DNA of 64,000 bases from Toxotes chatareus (taxonomy: Eukaryota > Chordata > Actinopteri > Toxotidae): positions 26,516,643-26,580,642 of the forward strand of contig CM028883.1 of NCBI GenBank assembly GCA_016801885.1. Direction: 5' to 3'. The notes under the pieces are model-generated. The model had not been told where the DNA came from and did not search any database. It was given only the letters and a program-made list of their open reading frames with translations. A program made the position numbers and the translations under genes. Shown here piece after piece: positions 54,331-64,000 of the stretch. Position 1 is the stretch's first letter. Each line of letters starts with the position of its first letter.

Positions 54331-57300
54331 TCACAGAAGACCACACTTCAGCAGCAGATGCCTTCCAGCTGCTCAGAGATTCAATTCCTCTGTGTAACAC
54401 TGCAATATCTGCACAAGACAAGAACACTATCACTGCATTCCAATGCCGTTATCAAGGGAGGCTGATTGCCGAGGAAAACATATGGTCCTATCTACAACAC
54501 AGCAAAAAAAAAAAAAAAAACAACACAAATAAACCCACTGCTGATAGGCAACCTCAGAAGTTTACTGTACACTCAGATCTCTGTGGATATAGGAATTCTA
54601 TATGCAAAGCTTTTTACTGGCCCTACCGCCATCACATATACAGCTTTTATATGGTGGCCATGAGCATAATCATACCCTGAGAATTAAAATCAAAGGATGT
54701 GTGTAGGTGTGCCGTGTTTGACTAAGGGAGAGGAAGAAAAAAAAAAAAGAGGCTGCTCCATATTCTATTTTTACCAATAGAGAATTGATTTTGACAGTTA
54801 ATTGAAGGGTATGCTTATCTTGAAGCAGGTTTGTCTCCTGTATTTTTCCCACTGCAGTCATCATCTGCATACGGTATTAACTCCTGCTACCTGAACATAA
54901 AACAGAGCCCAGCAAGAGATAAGCCGCCTGTTTTACTGCCACCTCACCAGAGAGAGGAAACTTTTTCTCCAGCAGAGGAAGTAAAATTAGCATTTAAATA
55001 GCAACACATATTCTATCATCTAAGTTGATTTGATGCAACAGCAGCTGACACACACAAAAAAAAAAAAACGAAGAAAAAAAAAACAAAACAAAAAAGCAAT
55101 CAAGACAAGGACAACGGAAAGAAGAGGAAACAATATCTTAAGCAGCAAGAAATACACTGATTTCTCCTCCTGATGTCTGAGACAGTAGTTTACTTATCAC
55201 ATGAAGGCAAAGCTGTGGCAGCAGGGTTGGGTACTTATACACCTTGAGCTCCTCATAATAAAGTTAAAGCTGCAGTGCACAGCTTTAAATGTTGGCAGAG
55301 GGCAGCCAGAGGTAACTGCTGGACCTCTGAGGGCTTCATTACCCAAATATCCCGTCATGGCAGTAAAGTGCGCTCTGCTCTGGCCTGCAGGTCCCTTCAG
55401 CGGCTGGTGGCAGAGCTGACTGAACTCTTTCAGGAAGTCAAGAGTCATTTTAGACACAGCAAATCTGTGGCTGTGCTCCTGTTAAAAAAAAATAATAAAA
55501 AAAAATAACAGGATCGGGAGGAGGAGGCTGAGCTGGATGGATGAGTCGACAAAACACAGGACTTTCACTCAGGAGACAGCTGTTTGTTTCCCGTTTGAAA
55601 CTGATAGTCAGCATTGTTTCGTTTATCCGTGACCGTTCCACAACATTAACTATTTATTATTCTTTATTCTTGTTTACATGATGATGCAGGTCCAGTACGC
55701 CTGCTACTGGCAAGCTCCCGTGGGTAGTATTTGAGGGTATGGACAAGAAACCTACATGGCCGGTTAGCTTTGAAGGCTGACTGGCAAATCTCATAGTTAG
55801 TTTGATACTCAACATGTCAACTCATACTATTTGGTTACAATACAAGAGGAAAAAAAGAAAGAAACCATCACTCTCTGCACACCCAACCATTTATCCAACC
55901 TCCGTCCTAACAGGTTTTGTGGATGGAAACATAAATTGTTTTAAATGTCTGAATAAATGTTTTTTCTGATGAGGACAATCTTGATAGTTTTATAAAAAAG
56001 CTGAGCTTTAAAATGGTTGAGAAAAGAAAAGAGTGTGTATCACACACTGAACGAAACAAGAGAGTGTTTGCAGACGATGTTCACGGACTCTTAATTGAAG
56101 AACTGCGATGCTGACTGTCACAGAGCAGAGACAATATGTCAGTTAATCACTTAATCAATCTACTGAAGTTAATTGACGCTTTTTTAATCAATAAAAAGAA
56201 TAAATCAATCAAGCAAGTGAAGAGAGGAACTGTTTTTTTTTGCCTCTGGCATCTCTGATGAAAAGATTTGCTGGTTATCTCTATTTTAGATTAGTATATT
56301 ATTATTATTATTATATTCCTAATTACGTAATTGGGCTTTGGACTGTAGGTTGGAAAAAAAAAAAAAAAAACGGCATCTTGTTTTCTGGGAACTTGTGATC
56401 AGCATTTTGCATTTTTTCCCCCCAAACTGTATAGACAGATGATTGATTAAGCAAATAATGATATACATTTTAAGCCAGCGGCTGTCTGTCAAGGTAGAAA
56501 AGTGACACTCAGCAAATCATGGCTTTGACGCTTTTGAGCAGTAATGTTCAGTTGTTGAACATGGATCACAGAATCCTGAATGACTGGTATGGTCCTTTTT
56601 TATGTTTCAAAAGTTTTTACATGAAAAATCGAATTTGTTGCCCGGGACTCAAATCAAACAAACCTGATGATCAGTAGTTGTGTTTTGATTGGTAGTCATG
56701 ACATGTGTACTGGAACAGCTGTTCAAAAGAGACTGTAAAATCCCAAAGCTGTGAGTCTCATGGCCGCAGTGGGGCCATGTGGAGCGAAGGGGGCATTTAA
56801 TGCATAAAGGTGGGGGCCTCAGGGATTGATTCCACTTGGACCAACCCAGCATCAGGAGAAGATGGAAGACGTGATGCAGGCAATGGGAATTTTTTGACGG
56901 TGGAACAGAAGGCAGCATGTGAGAAGAAATAGCTTCCAGACGTGCTTTCATACCTACACTCTGATATGTCAGACTGAACAAGCCAGTTTTGTCCTCAGGT
57001 AAGATGAATCTCCTTTCACAGAGTTCCCCTCACACATCTATGTTTTTCCTTTTTTCTTCTCAATGAATACACTTAATCATGACTTTGGCACCGGAGCAGA
57101 ATTATTCATGAGCTATTGAAATGAGAGCACTGAGCCATTAATCAGATAGTAGTAACTGCCACGGATGAGGCCAGTGCCTATTAAAATGTATGTCCTTTTA
57201 ATTTGGCCGTGTGGTGCTGGCAAAGTGCAGCATACATGCCTCAACCTCCCTTTAATAGTCTGTCATTTACATTCACAGGGACGGGCCCGGCCAAAAGCTC

Positions 57301-57372
57301 GTGTGGCAGTGACGGTGATCAAGTTCATCAAGTTCAGTAATGCAGCCACTGTCTTCCACAATTTTAAAACCG
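54331..57372. other. Non-coding DNA
   Basis: Poly(A) lies at 54504-54520 and 56354-56370, and A-rich sequence at 55056-55097. A plus frame at 55275-55508 contains RSLQRLVAELTELFQEVKSH, helical-looking, after a CTGCAG acceptor-like site; but it runs into poly(A) and has no donor. The part 57060-57300 resembles conserved non-coding DNA. No exon is accepted. Confidence 0.35.
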
Positions 57373-57373
57373 G

Positions 57374-57509
57374 TTCTAATGTTGTGGCACATACAGTGTG
57401 TATATATATGTAAATATATATCATATTATGTTATAGATTGTTGTTGTTGTTGCATGTGTTGTGCATACATATATACATATACATACATATTATGGCTGAT
57501 AGGCATGTA
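57374..57509. mobile_element. Interrupted second copy of the Tc1/mariner-like end
   Basis: TTCTAATGTTGTGG (57374-57387) and ATGGCTGATAGGCATGTA (57492-57509) correspond to the two halves of the end sequence at 54244-54275. About 100 bp of TA-, TG- and TTG-rich simple sequence lies between them, as if a microsatellite had expanded within the end. Confidence 0.35.
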
Positions 57510-58228
57510 CGTTAACTGAACATGAGCCAGGGTTTACTTACATGGGATAATAATAGATTCTTTTTAAATGGGCATCAATACTGCCTGGTGTGACACATCT
57601 CATCTGTATTGATCACTGATTGGGTGGTACACAGTTACAGAGGTTAGATTCTACACTATGTACTAGAAAATGGAATTGATATTTTTGGAACAGATGATAT
57701 AACTTTACAAAATCAAATAAAATTGAACAAAACTACAGAACTACAGAATACAAACACAGATTCCCCCACTAAAATGTAATGTGACTGATTTGCATTGAGT
57801 GTAAAATGATCCCAGTCATGATCCATTTTGAGGTCTGGGGGTGAGGAGTTCCACAAATTGATTTCACTGAACAGCTCATGAAGTGCATAAAATAGTTTGC
57901 AGCAAGTAACAATAAACCTAATGAGTCTATGAGCTGTAACCTCGCTCAGCATCATCACGTTACTCAGAGTTTAGATAGGAACCACATACAGTCCTGAGAT
58001 ATTTACTCCTGAAACCTGGTCAATAAATTGACCCTTGACCTTTATATTTAACTTGAGACTTCTGACAAAGGACGACCTGAACAGGATACACTGATACTCA
58101 TGCATGAAGATCTGGGTCATGTTTAAAACATGCACGGTACCTCTGAAGAAACTGTTGTTGATGTCAGATTTTTTTCTAACCTTTCTTTCACATTTGATTT
58201 CTATAGTGTGCTGTATGTAACAGGAGAT

Positions 58229-58263
58229 AAAAAAACAAACAAACAAACAAACAAAAAAAAAAC
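58229..58263. repeat. (AAAC)n microsatellite
   Basis: About five AAAC units flanked by A runs. Confidence 0.9.
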
Positions 58264-59111
58264 ATAAGAGATTTAGAAGGAAACTGATTTTCCACATTTT
58301 GCTGATTATTTTCCCATTAAACACACAGTATGAAAGATGACAGGTATATATACAGAGGAAAGACAGTGTTAAAAACATTGTAAAATAGTTATTCCCATAA
58401 TATAGCCTCACACAATGAGACAGAAAACTGAGAATAGTAGAATAGTAAAACAGAGAATCCAATAAAACAACCAAACTGACAATAGATCAGCAGCACAGAT
58501 ACTGACAAAGCCTCCTTATCATATGTCCTTAGGAAATTTAAACTGACAAGCAATCACAGGCAGGAGAAACCCTGCAGGCAGCCAGTCATACAGGTAGATC
58601 AGCACAGCACGCAAAACTACAGAAACACAGATCACAAATGTCAAAATGCATCTGGCATTGCAGACACGTTCCAATGTTTAATATTTCTGTGTTTTCATTT
58701 TTGTTGTGACTGTGGTAGCAGGCATACAGCGCACACATACACAAATGCAACGTAAAATAAGTCCACAGGATCAATAAAAATAGACTTCAATTAAATTTCT
58801 GCAACCTCGTCCATCACACTCTCAGAAAATGATTAATTACAGCTCAATCCGTGTAAACAGTTTACAATCACACCGTAGAATGAATAGTCAGTCACTGCCC
58901 AGTACGCGTGATGGTTCTGGAGGCCACAGAGCAGCACATTCAGTCAGGCAAATCTTTGAGATAAAGGCAAACACATGGGAACAGGAGCGAGGCTGTGTGG
59001 TGGTTTAGGGGGTCAAACATGCAAACACCCAGCCTGTCAAAGTGCCACACGCTCCTCCCAAAATACACACTGGAAACCAACACACTTCACACACTCTGTT
59101 CTGTAAATAGA

Positions 59112-59138
59112 ACAACACACACACACACACACACACAC
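59112..59138. repeat. (AC)n microsatellite
   Basis: Thirteen AC units, uninterrupted. Confidence 0.95.
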
Positions 59139-61245
59139 CAAAATACATACTGCTGGGACATACACACATGCTTGTACAAGTGTTCAGAGGCAACAGACTC
59201 AGCTAGACATGGCAATTCTTCAGAATATTATAAGACAAAGACAAACAGGACAATGGCCAAGTTAGCAACCCCTAGAGGCAGCAGTGTTTATTATGAAAAG
59301 ACAAAAAAAAAAACACTACAGAGTATTCATGATTTTGCTATTCTTAGAGGGTCACCAGGACTATGGATGAAACTGTAACACTTGTCCCTAAGGTCGGTGT
59401 TAAAAACAAAAACGGACACATGTCTTTTAGAGCTTAGCTCACTGACTTTCATGGCAATCTGTCCATCTGATCATGAAATACACTATGTGCAAAGCTAGCA
59501 TTTTGCTCATACTCCACCCTGTTCACAGACTTTACTGTTCTGTGATCTGCCAAACCAGGAGAGAAAATGTGATAAACTTGCTGCTTACTTTATCTGACGA
59601 GTTGATGCAAGACAACATCATCAAGACGGCCACTGGTGTCAACTGCCCTTAAGACGAGAGGAGGAGCAGAGTATCTTAGTGTTGCTTCCCTGTAGAATGC
59701 AGCAGACAGTGAGACAATGGCCTAGAACTGTACTTGCAATCCTTTATGGAGGACTGAGACCCATCACCTCATCTAAATTCTGAATTGCATCACACAGCCA
59801 AGGAGCTGGTCTCTGAGTTAAGACTTGGTAGTCCTTGACCTGCGACCACAAATGACTCATCAGTGGTCCTCAGTCCTACTATCATGGATGATGCAACTGT
59901 AAAGCAAACATGAAGGTGCCACTTCCTGCCAAATTTTCCAGGACTTAAACTGAGGTGTAACGATCTGGTCTGAGATCTTCCATGCTCATGTCCTTGCTGA
60001 TGTTTAGCTGAGGCTAGGGGTGAACATAGTCCTCCTCTCTATTCTCATAGAGAGAAGGTCCAGGTTCAAGTGGTGATCTGGGTGTTTAAAGGCCTTAAGG
60101 AAATGGTATACTTAAAATGAACAGGTTCATACATGTGCTCTCACATATTTAAACCTTCTCTGAGTGGCTGCTCTTGAAGAGTGAAAAGCCTGCTGTCATT
60201 CAGAGGGATGAGACATGGCTGCTTTCACACCTGTGCACACTTGGCCCAACTCTTGGTGTTCATGCCTGTCAGCTTCTTTGGACTCAGACCACTGATTTCA
60301 GTTCTGATGTTGGAAAGCTGTGTTGGGAGGCAGGGTTTCAGATCCTCTTTGACCATTCGACAAACAGTAGGTCACATGGGAGAACCATGTAAGAAGAGGA
60401 GGAAACTAAATGGTTCACTTAGCCATGGCTGCTAGCTGCAAAGTGGTCAAAGCCCCTAAAGATTACATGGAGCATGTCTAATTACTGATGATATCTTTCA
60501 GCAGCACCAGAGGGTGACTGTTCTCTTGTCTTGTGTCAGGATGACTGGAGTGAAAGCAAAAGATGAGCAGCAAGCTTGCGGAGACCCCCCCCCCCCCATT
60601 GATGAGCCCTTACATCAAGACATCTCTGACGAAGCTAGCTTAGAACAAGACAGAAAAGATGAGGTAAAATATTACAGCTACTTCTAGTAAAATTTTGCCC
60701 AGACACAAGGGAAAAATACAGAACAAAAAAAAAACAAGCACTAAAACTCCAGACACATATCTCAGTTAAATGGGAAACATTTGCAGCAGTTACTTGCAGC
60801 CAGATCGGCAGAGTGTGGATATGTCACTATTCTGTTGAGAGTGTTGATGGATATGTCAAGTGAAAAGCATCTGCCTGTTTAACGTGATGCCTTCTGACAT
60901 GGAAACAAAGGAGAGGCTCTGTGTTTACCCCTAAGATACTACTGGCTACTGCTCTGCTTGACATCGTGACCGTGTGTGTATGTGTGTGTACACTTGGCTG
61001 GCATGTGTGTATGTACCTGTGTGTATGTGGGCTCCGGTGACAGTCATCTAAGTTGAGTGTTGGACCTTCAGTCTGCGGCAATTGTGTTGAAGTAAAATCA
61101 TTCCACTCAGTTCTCACTTTTTAACACATCATCATCACTGTTTAGATCTAAAGTTGGGCTGTGTGAGTTTGTTGAAATGAATATTTATTAATCATGCAAT
61201 AGTGGGAAAGGAATAAAAAATATTGAAACATTGAAAGAATTCAAA

Positions 61246-61490
61246 TTAAAATACTGATTTATTGTCTATAATCATTAATTTGGATGACAAAAATTTGTAA
61301 AAGGATAACGATATGATGATGATCAAATATAAACACAAACAACAAATAAAATACAAATAGCAAACCAGAGTGTGGTCAGTCATGTCTTCATGACAATTAA
61401 GAGGCGTTTTAAAGACGTCAGTGGAGGAGGAAGATCTCATTGCTGGCATTGGTAAATTGTTCCACAGTTTAAGGCCAATGGCTGAAAATG
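61246..61490 (-). pseudogene. LINE ORF2 C-terminus and 3' tail
   Basis: A minus-strand frame reads FSAIGLKLWNNLPMPAMRSS and then TDVFKTPLN, matching the 'F...GP.LWN.LP...R......FK..LKT' end of CR1/L2/Rex1 polyproteins. It continues into hydrophobic, AT-rich sequence that is probably untranslated tail. Confidence 0.75.
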
Positions 61491-62270
61491 CTCAATCACC
61501 TGTGGTTTTTAACTGGACGTGAGGAATGGAGACCAGTAATGACTGGTCAGCAGGTCTAAGGGGGTCTGGAGGTGGAATGGGAGATGAGCAGTTCAGACAT
61601 GTAACCTGGTGCTGGTTCATGCACTGCTTTAAAAAAAAAAAATACAAGAATCTTAAAGTTAATTATGTTTCTTTACTGTTAAGCAGTGAAGAGAGGCCAC
61701 TACAGGTACAGGGGAGATGTGGTCTCTCTCCTTGGTACCAGTGTGGAGTCTCACTGCCAGATTTTGAACCAGCTGGAGGTGGGAGCCTGACTGAATGATG
61801 CCTACATATATACAATTGCAGTAGTCAAAGCGAGACGAAACAGTGTGAACTACAGTCTCCAAAACAGACAGGAATGATTTTACTTTTGCAGGTTATCTGA
61901 GATGGAAGAATCCAGTGCTGACTACTGAGTGGATTCAAAATTTAAACCAGAATCAAAGAAAGCACCATGATTTCTTGAGTGGGATTACATTCACAGATAG
62001 AGGCCCAAGGGCATTGATTGTGGTTGCAGAGTTTTTTGCATGCCCTAAAAAGAATATCTCAGGTTTATTGTGGTTCAGCTGTAGGAAACTTTTTGCCATC
62101 CAGGACTGTACATCCTCAGTACATTTCAGAAGAGAGATCACACTGCATGGAACACAGGGTTTCAGTGGGAGGTACAGCAGGGTGTCATCAGCATAACAAT
62201 GGAAGAAGCATATATAGGGAAAATAAAATAGGGCCTAATAGGGAACCTTGTGGTACTCCACTTGGAGTTT
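61450..62270 (-). pseudogene. LINE reverse transcriptase fragment
   Basis: On the minus strand SGVPQGSLLGPILFSLYM (about 62230-62270) is the conserved 'GVPQGS.LGP.LF..Y' block. A frame change follows, then HCYADDTLLYLPLKP (YADD at 62184-62195), keeping the two catalytic aspartates. Next come SWMAKSFLQLNHNKPEIFFL and, further on, SRFDYCNCIYVGI and LQLVQNLAVRLHTGT, the thumb-region phrases of CR1/L2/Rex1 elements. The first third of the domain is missing and frameshifts separate the blocks. Confidence 0.88.
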
Positions 62271-62449
62271 GTCTTTTTTCCATTTATGCTCTTCTTCTTT
62301 TCAATGTGCAGACCAGCAGGGGGAGTTTTAATGAGAAAGCACCTTAGTAATGAACCTAGGATAGTTTCCTGGCAAACTGGGCTTAGGAGTCTGGAAGAGG
62401 ATGAAGTGGATAACCTGATCCGTGATCAGATAATGGAATGCCAAAAGTT

Positions 62450-62860
62450 AAAATAAGGCCAAGAGTATGACCATGTGTGCGAGTAGGACCCATGACTAAT
62501 TGGGTAAGACTGAAGGAGTAAAAACATGCTCACAACAACAAGTCAGAAACTTAATCAATGAAAACCTTGCAGTGATTCAAAACTTGCATATCTGTCAGTC
62601 AGGTAAAAAGGTCATTAAAAACCATAGCCAGGCCCTCACCACGGCCAAAAAGCTGCAGCAAGTTAAGAACTTTGTATTTTTGAGGAAGCTATTCAGAAAA
62701 AAGAGCTGATTTTACAATGTCTTTGCCAGGTGTCGACAAGAGATAAGAAAAAAATCTAATTTATGGGTTAAAATCAAATGATTTAAAATGAAGGACTTGT
62801 TGGAGAGTGATCTGACATTTGAAAGAGCCATTGTTGCAAGAGGTGTCGCCTGAGGGGTAT
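62450..62860 (-). pseudogene. LINE endonuclease fragment
   Basis: On the minus strand MALSNVRSLSNKSFILNHLI opens the apurinic/apyrimidinic-endonuclease-like domain ('ALLNVRSL.NK...I.D.I'). In another frame SHGSYSHTWSYSWPYF matches the late 'V.G.TH..GHTLDLVF' part of the domain, with the histidine and aspartate positions decayed. In live elements this enzyme nicks target DNA to start reverse transcription. Stops and frameshifts disable this copy. Confidence 0.8.
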
Positions 62861-62950
62861 GCAGAATGGTTTCCTTGCAACTGGATGAAATGTGGATCAG
62901 ATTACAAGCGTTGGAAGCAGTAGTGTGAAGGGGGGGGTGTTAAATATGTC

Positions 62951-64000
62951 TTTGAGCGCAGTTCCAGAATGACAGGCAAAGAGACAGACAGGGACAGTAA
63001 AAACTTAATAGATTTTTTGATGGTCCACCTGCCCACATTTTTATGCACAAACCTGCCAATCAGATTTACTCATTAATCATTGTTCATTCCAGGGAATGAA
63101 AGTGAAGAATAGTCAGGGGTTTATCTGTTATATCCCAAACTTTAGCATCAAGGAAGGAGACAGGTGAAGGAATCTGAGAAACAGGAGGGCCTTTTCCTGG
63201 AGTTCTTTACAGGTGAACGCCAGACCTTTGAGAACATAATGGATTACCAGCCTGTTTGGTTGGCAGCATCCCCAGAGACGTCCTCGGCGGATGGAGGTGA
63301 AGGGATGGAGCTGCTAAGTTCATCCAGGACAGTAAACCTGCAGCTCCTGGGTGGGTGGATGGGAGGGGTGCCTGTTTTGATTTCTGTTCCAAACCCGTTT
63401 CCAGTGGTCAGCAGACAAGGGAGTTGAGCAAGGCAAGTGTCTCATGCTCTGCCGCTGCCAGAACCAGAGATCAGTTCAGGATGGAGGGCTATAGGAGTGG
63501 AGGGAAGCCACTGTATGTCTGGAACATCCTCTCCATGGATGGAGGAGGAGTTTAGGTCTGCAGTTCATTTAGGCTGTGCAACAGTGATGTTAGTAAAACG
63601 GGGATGAAATAATTATTTTTTTTTGGCTTGTGCTCCAACAAGAGTCTGTTCACACAGACACACTCCTTTAGATGAAAGACGTCCTTCACAAGAGGCATTT
63701 TGCACACATATGTCGCCATCTCTATCTCATTGTCAGGCAGGGATGTCACTAGGATTTTGAGCTATTTATAACTGTCAGGAAAAACTGCAAATGTAACAGT
63801 AATTTATTCAGTATAAATATCCCTGTTAATTTCCATAAAATGCCGTCTGTATCGCAGATGACCATCAGATCACTTTGACCCACGTTAGCAGCAGAGACCG
63901 ACAGGTGAGAGAGAGCAACAGCTCTTCCTGTCATCTGGCTCTAACTCAGTTGGTGTCTGGATGTGGAAAGGGGTGGTGGTCTGATTATTATTTATTGTGC
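62951..64000. other. Right edge, nothing firmly recognised
   Basis: The opposing frames at 63164-63427 (plus) and 63207-63392 (minus) are proline/serine-rich and overlap. They may derive from the 5' part of the LINE or be fortuitous. No splice-bordered exon is accepted to the window end. Confidence 0.35.

Larger units (their letters stand above)
57510..61239. other. Non-coding DNA with microsatellites
   Basis: An (AAAC)n run lies at 58229-58263, an (AC)n run at 59112-59138 and a C run at 60585-60597. No exon or mobile element is recognised. Frames around 58995-59378 depend on the (AC)n tract. Confidence 0.4.
61240..62950 (-). mobile_element. Decayed Rex1/L2-type LINE, minus strand
   Basis: Read on the minus strand, the segment contains in correct order an apurinic-type endonuclease, a reverse transcriptase with YADD, and the C-terminal region ending in a 3' untranslated tail. 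Phrases such as NVRSLSNKSF, GVPQGSLLGPILFSLYM, YADDTLLYLPLKP and LQLVQNLAVRLHTGT are those of the CR1/L2/Rex1 group of non-LTR retrotransposons that is abundant in fish. Large internal deletions and several frameshifts make it inactive. The 5' border is uncertain; sequence to 63550 could be part of the element or its flank. Confidence 0.88.

Noticed and set aside
55275..55508. Plus-strand frame with a helical-looking RSLQRLVAELTELFQEVKSH stretch
   Set aside because: It runs into poly(A) without a donor, and its start overlaps sequence typical of a dispersed fish repeat (TTAAAGCTGCAGTG).
57971..58474. 167-codon minus-strand frame, the longest in the window
   Set aside because: It is dominated by F, L, C and S from AT-rich sequence and crosses the (AAAC)n repeat. 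Nothing indicates coding.
58995..59378. 127-codon plus-strand frame with THTHTHTH
   Set aside because: It runs through the (AC)n tract at 59112-59138 and has no domain or splice support.
1..64000. Bacterial-type systems: operons, CRISPR arrays, phage or defence islands
   Set aside because: No long coding frames, ribosome-binding patterns or spaced direct repeats exist, and the repeat content is clearly vertebrate.

Overview
The window looks like nuclear DNA from a ray-finned fish, most likely a percomorph (spiny-rayed) teleost. It is AT-rich and gene-poor, full of dinucleotide and tetranucleotide microsatellites and homopolymer tracts. It carries dispersed repeats I recognise from memory as common in percomorph genomes: the 'GGTTAGCTTAGCTTAG' repeat, the 'CATCTAGTGCCACC / GGTTTATGACCAAA' repeat, a CTAACC-rich repeat next to (CA)n, and an L2-like 3' tail ending in (ATGG)n. 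There are no operons, no long uninterrupted coding regions, no rRNA or tRNA genes and no CRISPR array. Nearly every ATG-initiated reading frame of 60-170 codons is non-coding or lies in a transposon remnant.

Gene content: short internal exons with good splice borders lie on the minus strand at 5887-5991, 4122-4268 and 1206-1235. Their lengths are 105, 147 and 30 nt, all multiples of three, and all three read phase 0 to 0, so they chain into one open frame of 94 codons. A further exon at 41444-41528 (85 nt, minus) may be an upstream exon of the same gene or belong to another. I do not recognise the protein. Most of the window would then be intron or 5' flank of this gene. Weaker exon candidates are at 33821-33876 (minus), 36356-36396 (plus) and 38966-39052 (plus).

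Mobile DNA from left to right: a decayed chromodomain-bearing Ty3/Gypsy retrotransposon (about 7850-9900, plus); an intact solo LTR with a perfect 5-bp target duplication (29220-29809); a piggyBac-type MITE with TTAA borders and matching terminal repeats (29861-30509), only 47 bp from the solo LTR's target duplication; an L2-like LINE/SINE 3' tail (37721-37970, plus); and a 5'-to-3' LINE remnant of the Rex1/L2 kind with recognisable endonuclease, YADD reverse transcriptase and C-terminal parts (about 61240-62950, minus).

Other structure: a perfect 24-bp foldback at 38391-38443, a 13-bp palindrome at 45218-45245, a 16-bp E-box palindrome at 4730-4745, and several non-repetitive, ATTA-rich blocks that resemble conserved non-coding elements. 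I see no convincing new biological system. The most useful leads are the unidentified multi-exon gene and the foldback.
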